Shown here piece after piece: positions 10,358 through 19,066 of a stretch of DNA of 64,000 nucleotides. The notes below the pieces were generated by a model, which was not told the origin of the DNA, made no database searches, and was given only the letters and a program-made list of their open reading frames with translations. Position 1 is the first letter of the stretch; each line of letters opens with the position of its first letter. The DNA is from Schizochytrium sp. CCTCC M209059 (taxonomy: Eukaryota; Sar; Bigyra; Thraustochytrida; Thraustochytriidae), in NCBI GenBank assembly GCA_000818945.1, contig KN805406.1:124001-188000 (forward strand), in the 5' to 3' direction. The translations under genes and the position numbers were made by a program.

Positions 10358-11368
10358 ATGGAGCGGCGCAGCGTGACCGTCCAGGTCCCGGCCACGAGCG
10401 CGAACTTGGGCTCCGGGTACGATTGCATCGGTATGGCTCTTGACATGTGGAACGAGCTGACCGTGGAGCGTGCCGACAAGTTCGAGATTACTGTGGAGGG
10501 TGAGGGCGCGGACCAGATCCCGCTCGACGACTCGAATCTTGTCGTTGTCGGCGTCAAGGCCGCCTTTGAGGCCGCGGGCAAGTCGGTGCCGCCCCTCAAG
10601 TACCACCTCAAGCAGCGCATTCCCTTTGGTCGCGGTCTCGGCTCGAGTTCTGCCGCGATTGTGGCCGGTCTCCTTGCTGGTCTCATCATCGCTGGCCACA
10701 AGCTTGACGTGCAGGGCAAGGAGCAGCTCGTGCAGCTCGCCACGGAGATCGAGGGCCACCCAGATAATGTGGCGCCCGCGATCTACGGTGGCGTTCAGGT
10801 TGGTCTTTACGATTCACTCGAGAAGCGATGGGCGACCGAGCGTGTGTCTCTGCCGCATGGTCTTGTCTTTGTGATGTTCATTCCTTCGTTTGTAGGCAAG
10901 ACCTCGGAGCTCCGCAAGGTCGTGCCCACGGAAGTTTCCCTGCAGGACGCCGTCTTTAATATGGGCCGTCTCGCTTGGCTCGTGTTGGCCCTGACATCAG
11001 GAAAGGTGCAGAACCTTCGCGTTGGTCTCGAGGACCGCCTGCACCAGCCGCAGCGTGGCGAAAAGGTCTACCATCATTTGTACCCGCTTATCGATGCCTG
11101 CTACGAAGCTGGTGCCGCGGGCGCCTATCTTTCGGGTGCCGGCCCTGTGGTCATGGCTATTACGACGGGTGGCTCCGGCGACTTCTTTACGCAATCTTTC
11201 ACGCAGCGTACCGACCAAAAGGTCGCGGCCGCGATGAACGCTGTGGCACAGCGAATGGGCATCGAAGGCAAGGTGTACATTACGCACCCCACCAACGTTG
11301 GTGGTGTGGTCGTTCGCGCCGATCCTCCGTTCTCCTCGGACCTGGTTGTTTACAACGGTGAAACCTAA
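10358..11368 (+). CDS. thrB: Homoserine kinase (GHMP kinase family)
   Basis: Phosphorylates L-homoserine with ATP, the step before threonine synthase in threonine biosynthesis. From the ATG at 10358 the protein is 336 residues, close to the usual size of the family. Visible signatures: PATSANLGSGYD near the N-terminus (GHMP motif 1), PFGRGLGSSSAA at about residue 90 (ATP-binding motif 2), EGHPDNVAPAIYGG at about 130, and SGAGPVVMAI at about 260 (motif 3). An in-frame ATG at 10274 would add 28 residues and one at 9944 would add 138. I prefer 10358 because homology-like sequence starts there, but an organelle-targeting extension cannot be excluded. No intron seen. The gene is tail-to-tail with an exchanger gene. 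Confidence 0.93.
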   Translation: MERRSVTVQVPATSANLGSGYDCIGMALDMWNELTVERADKFEITVEGEGADQIPLDDSNLVVVGVKAAFEAAGKSVPPLKYHLKQRIPFGRGLGSSSAAIVAGLLAGLIIAGHKLDVQGKEQLVQLATEIEGHPDNVAPAIYGGVQVGLYDSLEKRWATERVSLPHGLVFVMFIPSFVGKTSELRKVVPTEVSLQDAVFNMGRLAWLVLALTSGKVQNLRVGLEDRLHQPQRGEKVYHHLYPLIDACYEAGAAGAYLSGAGPVVMAITTGGSGDFFTQSFTQRTDQKVAAAMNAVAQRMGIEGKVYITHPTNVGGVVVRADPPFSSDLVVYNGET

Positions 11369-11965
11369 ACTGTGGTCGAGCAACCTTAGCGCTTAGGCAC
11401 TTTTTTCGGTGTCGGTGTCTGAAAATACGGGCTTCAGACAGCCAGACGACAGACAAGACTTAGCAAAATCAAATATTATGAAAGAAAATCGGAAAACAAA
11501 ATCAACATGATGCTTGTGATGCAGGGGAGATAGGTAGTGAGCGGACCTAGCAGTCGATCGCTCTTGATTGGATGGGAGTTGCTTTGCGTCGATCTGAGCA
11601 AATATATGATATATTGTATTGTGATGTGATGTGGGGTGAAAGATCTAAGCAGCTGGTTCCTATACTCTCCATAATCTTAGAATTCAGCGATAATGCGCTT
11701 GTTTTTGAAAATGTGAACCAGGTTGTTAAACTCGGTCTGAAGGTTGGTCTTGGTCAATCCGCAGCCACGTTTGTATCAAGAATGGGTTCCTCGTAAAGCA
11801 GCCCCACTCTCTCCTCTTGCATTTCTCGATTGCTGTGCACAAGGACAAGGAGAATATGGAAAAAGACGGAAACGAGTTTATAAATGTAAATGAGTAAATG
11901 GATGAGTCGATCGATGCAGGAATGAATGAGAAAAAGAACGAAAGAAGCGAAGAAGGGATTCAAGT
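11369..11965. other. Intergenic region, tail-to-tail
   Basis: AT-richer 3' flanks of homoserine kinase and the exchanger gene. No coding, RNA or repeat feature recognised. Confidence 0.6.
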
Positions 11966-13726
11966 TCAGCTCAAGAAGAGCGAAGGCTCGTAGCCGCACC
12001 TTGAGCAGTCGAGTTCAATGCATATGGGCAATTTGCATGTGTTTGCGAGAATGATTACCAAAAGAAAGCCTGCATAGTAGGCAAGCAAGATGTAAGCGAT
12101 GAAAATCCGGAGCTTCCACTTGAAAAGCATGAGAGAGGTAATAAAGATTGCCAGCGCAACGAGAAGCAGCACTAGACCAAAGATGACGCCGTTGTTCACG
12201 ACAAAAGATCCGCCGAAGCGCTCGTCGCCGCGGATGACTTGCTCGTTGAAAACAAGGCCGGCAAGGAACCATGGCAAGCCGAGACCGAGCAAAATGTCAA
12301 ACACGTTGGATCCAATCGCGTTGGAAACCGCCATATCTCCATGTCCGTCACGAGCAACGATAAATGAAGCCAGGGCATCTGGCACACTTGTGCCGATGGC
12401 GAGGAGAATGTAGCCAATGATGAAGGGGTCAAGATGGATGAGACAGCTTGCAAAGGTGGCTGCGTAGACCATCGCAATCGTGAGGCCCGTGATGTACGCG
12501 AGGCAAAAGAGAAAGAGCGTGGCATTCCGGCACTTGCCCTCCGGCAGCCTCGCAACAGGGATGGTAAGCCAGAAGATAAAGTAGTACGGAAAAGCAATGA
12601 TATGGTAAAGCTTGCCACCGATCGAGTCCGGAAATTCCCAGGGCTTTCCGGGAAAGTCGTCCTCCTCGCCATCCGCAAACTCGTCAATGTCAGAGTGGCC
12701 GCGCTCACGAGGAAGGTCATCGTCGTGTGTGGCCGGTACGATACCCCGGTTAAGGTTTCGCTCCGCTTGAATCGCTTGCTGCCTGTCGAGCGTAGCTTCC
12801 AGACCGCTCAGTTCCTGGCCAGCCACGTGCGATTCCATGGGCTTGCAAAAGCGAGAAGTACAATAGAATACGGCTTTCTCGAAAGCAATGTGAATTGGCT
12901 CATTGTACATCATGAAAACAATGTAGCAAAGGTAAAAGAGCACAAGCAGAGCACCTTCAACGGGCTGAATCAGACCCACATAGCACAGAAGATCATCCTC
13001 GGTGACACTAGTGTCCGAAGAATTGGCGAAAATCTCAAATCGGTTCTCGCGGAAGACGCACAGTTCTCCGTCGTTGAGCATGATGCCTCCGAGGGCAAGG
13101 ATGGACGTGACATAAAAGAAGGAGTCACGACCAAGGGGCCATGCCGAAATGTGAAGCGCGCCACCCGCCTTTGACTTGCCGATGATTGCAGTGCCGGCAA
13201 CAATAACCAAGAGATTGAACATAGCGGATCCCAGAATAGTACCGATACCAACGCTTGCCTTGCTGAGAAAGACGTCGACAAAGGAGGTAAGCAGCTCGGG
13301 GGCACTGCTGCCAATCGCCATGAAGGTCGCACCAGCGACGTCGGGGCTCAATTTCAGGTCGTCGCTCAAAAGGGCCAATGTCGGCTCAAAGTACTCGTCT
13401 GTGATGACGGCTAGACCGACGAAGGAGTAAACCACGCAGACGAAGAGCCAAGGCGCGAGGCTGTCCGAGTAACTTGCGCACTGCTCTTGCTCCGTTACGA
13501 AGAGCTCCGAAAGCTGGCGGCGAGCTGACGTTTCCGTGTTGGCAGCCTCGAATCCTTGGCTAAGGGCGCCCCAATCGGAAGTGCTCCGAACAGCAAGGGT
13601 CGTGGCGCCAATGAGCGCTCCGGTGAAGAGCCATCCAAGCACCATGTGTTTTTCGCCGCGAGACCGCCGTCTCGCACGAATGGCATCTCGCCCATATCGT
13701 GAGCGAATGGCGTCCATCATCGCCAT
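11966..13726 (-). CDS. K+-dependent Na+/Ca2+ exchanger (NCKX/SLC24 family)
   Basis: Predicted 586 residues from the ATG at 13726 (other in-frame ATGs at 13720 and 13717). It has an N-terminal hydrophobic segment, then two Na_Ca_ex blocks separated by an acidic cytosolic loop. The alpha-1 repeat (about 125-175) reads DVAGATFMAIGSSAPELLTS and the alpha-2 repeat (about 440-500) has AIGTSVPDALASF followed by GSNVFDILLGLGLPW. The acidic residues of SAPE and SVPD, which in this family coordinate Ca2+/Na+, and the Asp of GSNVFD linked to K+ dependence are all present. The protein should extrude Ca2+ in exchange for Na+ across the plasma membrane or an internal membrane. It is intronless, with a paralogue at 56901-58946. 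Confidence 0.9.
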   Translation of the reverse strand: MAMMDAIRSRYGRDAIRARRRSRGEKHMVLGWLFTGALIGATTLAVRSTSDWGALSQGFEAANTETSARRQLSELFVTEQEQCASYSDSLAPWLFVCVVYSFVGLAVITDEYFEPTLALLSDDLKLSPDVAGATFMAIGSSAPELLTSFVDVFLSKASVGIGTILGSAMFNLLVIVAGTAIIGKSKAGGALHISAWPLGRDSFFYVTSILALGGIMLNDGELCVFRENRFEIFANSSDTSVTEDDLLCYVGLIQPVEGALLVLFYLCYIVFMMYNEPIHIAFEKAVFYCTSRFCKPMESHVAGQELSGLEATLDRQQAIQAERNLNRGIVPATHDDDLPRERGHSDIDEFADGEEDDFPGKPWEFPDSIGGKLYHIIAFPYYFIFWLTIPVARLPEGKCRNATLFLFCLAYITGLTIAMVYAATFASCLIHLDPFIIGYILLAIGTSVPDALASFIVARDGHGDMAVSNAIGSNVFDILLGLGLPWFLAGLVFNEQVIRGDERFGGSFVVNNGVIFGLVLLLVALAIFITSLMLFKWKLRIFIAYILLAYYAGFLLVIILANTCKLPICIELDCSRCGYEPSLFLS

Positions 13727-15536
13727 GACCACTTTTCTATCCTCTACTCACTTGCACGCACGCGCGTTGCCAGTCTACCCCTCCACGCGCGGCCCCACGA
13801 GCCGCCGTCCCCGCGGGAGACGGGGTGACCGGAAAAAGAGAGTTGATCGAAGAGGAGAAAGTGCCTTTTAAGAAACTGGACACCGAGCTGGTTTTCGGGT
13901 TTCGTAATGGTTGCTGGCAAGCTGGCCCTTTCGGCCACGACTCGCGAAGGAGACGGTTCCCCCCCTTCCCCCTCCCCCGCTTTCCCGACACAGACGTCCG
14001 CTTACAGACGCGCGGCGCCGCGAGCCGGCCGCTGGGCTGGCCCCGGCCTCCCCGGTTCTCGCGAGGCCCTCGTGCAGCAGCTCGGCCGTGTCCGCGGGAG
14101 TAGGTTCTTGCAGCACGTGCACGCAAGCAAGCTTGCTTGAAGCAAGCAAGCAAGCACGCGCCGTCACTCGCTTGCCGATGCGAGGCGAATCGGACGCTCC
14201 TGCCCGCCCGCTTACCCCGTCCCCGCGCGGAGCCGAGACCGCCGCTGTCGGCGCGCGTTCTCCCGCTCGCGTCTCCCGCTCGCGCTCGCCCCGGACTCAG
14301 GCGCGAGCTCGCGCGCTGCGGCGAGGCGCGGCGCGGCGCGAGGCGAGGTCAGGTACTGCGAAGACAGTTTGCTCGCGTGCCCGCCACGGCCACTGTGCCG
14401 CGCGTGGGCTGCAAGTGGGGAATAGCGCGGCCAAAGTGGCTATGGCGCTGCGCCTCAATCAGGTATCCACTGGCCACTGGCCACTGGCCGGGGAAAGCAC
14501 GCGAAAGTGGACTGCGCCTTAAAGGGGGCGACACGGCCGAACAGTGCACACGTCTTAGGGGACATCAATAATATAGTACGCTGGACTCAAGGCCACCTTA
14601 AAAGGCGAAAGTCCCGTGGTATAGTTCCATGCCTTTTGTAAACTGAGCCAGAGGGACCTTTTTAAGTCCCCGATCCTTTCCCTCCTTTTCTCCCTTTCTC
14701 CCTTTCCGCGCGGTGTGAAAATTTTGCCCCCATTTCAGGAGGCAATCAGACATTCAGCCCTTATTTCGTGTGCGCGGCCCTGCCCGAAGGAAGGCCAAGT
14801 TGCTGTTGAGCGCGGACAAAAGTATGAGATGAAATGGGAGAAAAGAGGAAATGTATGCAGATGGGTAAAGATGATGAGTGAGGAAGCAACGTCCAGAATC
14901 GCGCATAGATGCCATGTGGTGAACGAACTCGCACAAGGAATGTATGGAAGGTATATTACCTAAGAAGGTTTAGTCTAGGCTGCAGTGATGACAGCAAGAA
15001 ACGATGCGAATCAGTTTTGCAATGCGAGCCACTTCGAAGCAAAGCTGATCGAGTTTCGTACTCCAAGACAAGAGCGAGCGATGAAGAAAACGTCTGAATT
15101 GCAAAGAGTGCTGGAAGAGCTTCAATCACTAAGGAGAGATGACAGTAAGCGAGTCAAGTCTGGGAGTGTACAGTATTTTCGAATCGAAGCTGATACTACA
15201 AGACAGTAGCTGGCGGTGGCAAGTGCATTTGCAGCTGGCGATGGCAAGTATGTTAGTAGATGGCGGTGGCGAGTATATTAATAGCTGGCGGTGGCGAGTA
15301 TTTTCGAAGTGCAAGGAGCGACGCAAGATCTAAAATCGCAAAGAATTGCGGGCAAGCAGGCAAGGAAAGTAATTGCAAAAGAAACAAATCATGAAACAAA
15401 TGAACAAGCGAGCGCGCCAGGTACCCAGAGAGACGCACAAAAATGTTCTAAAACGCGCTATCGAGTCAAAGACACGTGAGGAGACAGACACGGCTTGGGC
15501 AACAAAAGGGGAAACACCAAATAACATTCGCCCTCG
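13727..15536. other. Large gene-free region with GC-rich part and short repeats
   Basis: About 1.8 kb. The part 13800-14520 is very GC-rich and opens several long frames on both strands with Arg/Ala/Pro-rich composition that looks like a base-composition effect. It contains a perfect 16-bp palindrome (14124-14139) followed by AAGC repeats, and three tandem CACTGGC units near 14468-14490. From 14640 it becomes pyrimidine- then AT-rich, with the 25-bp minisatellite listed separately. No gene supported. Confidence 0.5.
15208..15307. repeat. 25-bp minisatellite, four copies
   Basis: The core TGGCGGTGGC (one copy TGGCGATGGC) recurs at 15211, 15236, 15261 and 15286, exactly 25 bases apart, each followed by AAGT or GAGT. 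The unit is not a multiple of three, and no gene crosses it. Confidence 0.9.
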
Positions 15537-16493
15537 CTAAGCAACGTTCTTGCGCGAGCGAGAGCGCGAAAATCCACTAAAGAGACTCAAGCGCTTCGTT
15601 TTCTTGTCGTCTTCGGTGGCGCTCGAAGGTGGTGGTGGCGGGGCATCATCATCATCCACGCCGTCGTTCACGGGCGGCGGCGGAGGAAAGTCGCCTGCAT
15701 CATCATCATCATAGTCATCAAAGGGAGGCGGCAGGTCGTCGGCATCATCCGGAGGTGGCGGCGGAAGCATTCCGTTGCCTTTTGTGCGGCCATACTCTTC
15801 GCCATCCTCGCCCGCGGGCGGCGGTGGCGGGGGACCATCGTCATCATAGTCGTCCTCATCAGGGTTTGGAGGTGGTGCTGATTCATCGAACTCGTCCCAG
15901 TCGAGATCGTCGATGTCTACGACCTGGATGTCGTCGAGGTCCTCGCCATACTTGCGACGGAGTTTAGCATTGAGAGCCGGTAGACCTTGTTGCGACGCGT
16001 AGTAAATGAGAATGTCAAGCACCTCTCCGAGATCTTCCTTTTCGGAGTCGTGCTTGTCGTAGAATAGAATGAGGGCCGTGCGGACGCGCGACGGGGAGAA
16101 ATCGCCGCCCATCGAGTTGAGTGCGCCCATGAGCGCATCTGGTGGCACGTGGCTTTTGCGCCTGTTAAAGGTGCCGTCGCGCTTGAGCGAGGCCATGACG
16201 CTTTTCTTTTCATCGTCTCGAAAGTGGTGTTTCTTGCCCTTAAGCTTCTTCTTCTTCTTGATCTTTTTCTTGTCCGTCTTCTTGCCAGACCCCAGCACTT
16301 TCCCCCTGCCGCTGCCCGTCCCGCTCCGCAAGCTCGCCTTGCTCGCGGCGCTCGCCGTCGTCGCCCGCGGTGCACCTGCTGCGGCTGTCGCCACGTGCGC
16401 CCCGCCGCCACCGCCGCCTTGCTCTTTCTTGAGCGCCGTCAACGGCGCGGCCGAGCGCAGCAGCGCCGAGCTCTTGCGCCGCAGCCGCTCCAT
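15537..16493 (-). CDS. Polyproline/acidic-repeat protein with basic N-terminus, unknown function
   Basis: Predicted 318 residues from the ATG at 16491-16493. The order is: an Ala/Gly-rich segment; a Lys-rich block (about 70-90, KKTDKKKIKKKKKLKGKKHH); a predicted folded helical region (about 95-190, with LGEVLDILIYYASQQGLP); then alternating Asp-rich and poly-Pro runs (PPPPPP, about 210-300) and a basic Ser/Arg tail. Poly-Pro tracts of this sort bind profilin, SH3 or WW domains, so an actin-linked adaptor role is plausible inference. I cannot name a family for the central region. Single exon. Confidence 0.65.
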   Translation of the reverse strand: MERLRRKSSALLRSAAPLTALKKEQGGGGGGAHVATAAAGAPRATTASAASKASLRSGTGSGRGKVLGSGKKTDKKKIKKKKKLKGKKHHFRDDEKKSVMASLKRDGTFNRRKSHVPPDALMGALNSMGGDFSPSRVRTALILFYDKHDSEKEDLGEVLDILIYYASQQGLPALNAKLRRKYGEDLDDIQVVDIDDLDWDEFDESAPPPNPDEDDYDDDGPPPPPPAGEDGEEYGRTKGNGMLPPPPPDDADDLPPPFDDYDDDDAGDFPPPPPVNDGVDDDDAPPPPPSSATEDDKKTKRLSLFSGFSRSRSRKNVA

Positions 16494-17488
16494 CCTGACG
16501 CCTCCCGCGCGCGCGTCTCCGCCCGCCAGCCCGCACCGCTCGCCGCGCCGGTCTGCGCGCGCCGCCGAGCGCGTGAACTTTGCTCTGCTTGCCCTCTGCT
16601 CCTGCGGCTTTACAGTGGCGGAAAATAAGTAAGCACGAAAGAATGAAAGAATGAAAGAGAGAAAGAGAGAAAGAGCGACGCTGCGGGCCTTAGCCTACTG
16701 TGCGCGCGCCGCCGCAAGTGAAACTCTTTGGCCGCCTGGTTTTGCATGCCCTACTACCTACGGCTCCCTGGATAGAACACCCCTAGCGGGCTGCTAGGGA
16801 CGCGCGGCACGCGCCACGAGGAAAAGTACTTTCGAGAGAGAGAATGAGAAAGGAGAGAGAATGAAAGTGGGAGGAGCCAGGCCGCGCTGGACGGCCTCCC
16901 GCTGGCTGCAGGGGAAGAGCGCGAGAGGCGGGCCGCCGGAAAAAGTGGAGAGATTTGTGAAAGGGGGAGGCAAGAAACGGTCGGAACTTGGTTGATGATG
17001 GATTCTCTGTTTTGTTTGGTTTGTTGGGCGCGTGAAGAAGGGCGGAGGATGGGTGAATAAGAAGCTAGAAAAAGATTGCCGAGAATGAGGAGGAAGTTGG
17101 GGCAATCAAGCAAACAGTACTAGAGCGGCGAATTTCGAGTGCGTGCGAAAGGCATAGGTCTAGGCCTAGGCCTAGCCTTGTCTTTTGCAAGTATAGCTGG
17201 CGATTCAAGGAAGCTCCTAGTTTGCGAATGGGCCAAGCGTTTGTTTGATTTCTGCAGCCCCAATTGGGTCTGTAGTAGCACAATAGTAACACATGGCAAC
17301 TTTTTCTTACAGGATATATCTGTCTTGGGTGCTCCGCATCAAGGTTTATGTGAGATATTACAGATGCTTTTCGATTTCACAGGCGATGCATGTCTTTCTT
17401 GAGATTTTCTTGTTTTCTTCCGTAATATACTTAGCTATTATAACATGGTAAATCGTCCCCGGGGGCGTTAAAGACAACATTCTATGAC

Positions 17489-17549
<61 letters not shown>

Positions 17550-17580
17550 GCAGCCGACATCTCGATGACCTACAGACCAA
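16494..17580. other. Gene-free region with microsatellites
   Basis: Between the 5' end of the polyproline gene and the 3' end of the coiled-coil gene. Contains GAAAGAAT/GAGAAA runs at about 16632-16676, a perfect 7-bp-stem hairpin CCCTAGC/GCTAGGG near 16781-16799, TAGGCC triplication near 17158-17176, and a (GTT)n array at 17490-17550. A GTG-initiated open frame at 17139-17402 is not supported. Confidence 0.5.
17490..17550. repeat. (GTT)n trinucleotide microsatellite
   Basis: About 20 uninterrupted copies of the TTG/GTT unit, immediately downstream of the small coiled-coil gene on the minus strand. Confidence 0.95.
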
Positions 17581-17949
17581 TCAACGAGCATTCATGAGGC
17601 GGTTCTCGTCTTGTGCTTGAAACTCAAAGACCGCACTTTGAAACGGAAGTGTCATGGCGTCGAGTTTGCGCTCCACGCGACTAAAGGCGCCGTTCACCTC
17701 GGTCACCTTGTCGTTGAGTTCCTCTACCTCGCGCTTCATGCCGTGTACCGCCGTGCATAACCTCTCGAGCGCATCGAGCTGCCGCTGTCGCGCGAGTCCA
17801 TCCTCGCTGCTTTCCATCTTGCACAACGCACTCGCGCTCTTCTCCTCCTCGCGGACGCAAGCGTCCGAGCTCACTGGCACGAGCGAGTACGCGCGACGTT
17901 GCGAGTTTGAGAGTGTATAACCGCTTCTTCTTCGTCTGCCTCCTTTCAT
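17581..17949 (-). CDS. Small coiled-coil protein, unknown
   Basis: Predicted 122 residues from the ATG at 17949. The N-terminal 35 residues are basic (KGGRRRRSG). From about residue 50 a heptad-like helix runs through LERLCTAVHGMKREVEELNDKV and continues for about 40 residues, so a coiled coil is likely. The size and helix resemble small vesicle-trafficking or scaffold subunits, but I do not recognise a family. The frame is open further upstream, but that part overlaps the divergent gene and looks unrelated. The start is 140 bp from the start of the + strand gene, so the two probably share a promoter. Confidence 0.5.
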   Translation of the reverse strand: MKGGRRRRSGYTLSNSQRRAYSLVPVSSDACVREEEKSASALCKMESSEDGLARQRQLDALERLCTAVHGMKREVEELNDKVTEVNGAFSRVERKLDAMTLPFQSAVFEFQAQDENRLMNAR

Positions 17950-18088
17950 TGCTTCAAAAGTGACGAGAACGAGAACAACGCAAAAATGTTGTGAACAGTG
18001 GTTGAGTCGAGCTCCAGGTTGATCAGAGAGGCAAGTTTGGCGAAGGGCTCGAGGGTGCGGTGGCGAGCCTGTGGCAGTCCTGCCGCGA

Positions 18089-19066
18089 ATGAACCCCGCT
18101 GTGCTCCCCGACCGCCGCGCAATTGACCAACGTAACAGCCAGCCAGTGAACCAGCGATCGAGCACGGCAGACATGGAGGCTGCCGTCGCACAGCAGCCAC
18201 CCAAGACCGGCGTTGTGGTGGGCCCGAAGCGCCTCAAGCTCGACGCGGACTCTGTCGCAACGCTGGCAGCACGTGGCGCGGCGTTGCCATGCGTTCAATC
18301 GACACCTTTCTGGCGTTTTGCGATCAACCAGGGCCTCGAACTTCAGCAGGAGCACGAAATACAGCAACAGCGGGAACAACAGCGGCAGGAACAGCAGCAG
18401 AATCACGAAAAAGAAAAAGAAGAAGACGAAAATGACTTCAACGATACCCTTGACGATGAACTCCGCGAATCGATGAGTAGCACATGCGAAGCCGAATGGC
18501 GCTTTGAGGTCCCGCAGCGCGTTCTCGAAAGGGCGCTTGCAGACGCCATTACAAAAGGTACTGCTCGCTTCTTTCTCAAAGACGAAAAGTACGAGAATGA
18601 TCCTTTGGCTCGAATCGACGGCTGGGCCATAGTTCACGACGCCCAAGATCACCCAAGCATCTGGCACGAGTTGCGTCAACACTACTATCAACCAACGGTA
18701 GACAAGGAGACTGGCGAGGCATCTGGGCATTATTTATACACGAGCCATCGCATTGATCTTCGAATGGCTACATACATGGAGGACCTCTTTGACAGGGACA
18801 CCACTATCATGGCAGGAGGTCCGGAAAATTGGCTCGTCCTCGGAGACGTCATTGGCGCCTCGCCCGCGACAAGACTTGCTCTGATCCGCGCTGCGGTTGT
18901 CGAGGCGAAGATGCGTCGTCGTCGCATTCTTGCCCGCTGCTCCGGATCGATCGACTTTATTAATACACTTGAAGAAGCTGGCTTCGTTCTCCACGCTGAA
19001 GTGATCCACCGTCACTTGCCCTTTAATACGATATACCTCGTTGCCGCACCGACCCTAGAGGCGTAA
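18089..19066 (+). CDS. Unknown protein, possibly GNAT-like at the C-terminus
   Basis: Predicted 325 residues from the ATG at 18089; an in-frame ATG at 18173 would remove 28 residues. Residues about 90-130 are Gln/Glu-rich and probably coiled coil. The C-terminal third has an alternating pattern (LVLGDVIGASPATRLALIR, then helices, then NTLEEAGFVLHAEVI) reminiscent of the end of acetyltransferase folds. This is only a weak resemblance and I see no clear acetyl-CoA loop. The stop codon lies inside the last codons of the convergent ankyrin gene: the two coding regions overlap by 12 bp. Confidence 0.6.
   Translation: MNPAVLPDRRAIDQRNSQPVNQRSSTADMEAAVAQQPPKTGVVVGPKRLKLDADSVATLAARGAALPCVQSTPFWRFAINQGLELQQEHEIQQQREQQRQEQQQNHEKEKEEDENDFNDTLDDELRESMSSTCEAEWRFEVPQRVLERALADAITKGTARFFLKDEKYENDPLARIDGWAIVHDAQDHPSIWHELRQHYYQPTVDKETGEASGHYLYTSHRIDLRMATYMEDLFDRDTTIMAGGPENWLVLGDVIGASPATRLALIRAAVVEAKMRRRRILARCSGSIDFINTLEEAGFVLHAEVIHRHLPFNTIYLVAAPTLEA

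Noticed and set aside
13911..14522. 203-residue open frame on the + strand, with several overlapping frames on both strands
   Set aside because: Composition is Arg/Ala/Pro/Ser from GC-rich DNA. No domain, and equal-quality frames exist on the other strand.
17139..17402. 87-residue frame with a signal-peptide-like start
   Set aside because: It starts with GTG, not ATG, and its hydrophobic part comes from TAGGCC repeats.
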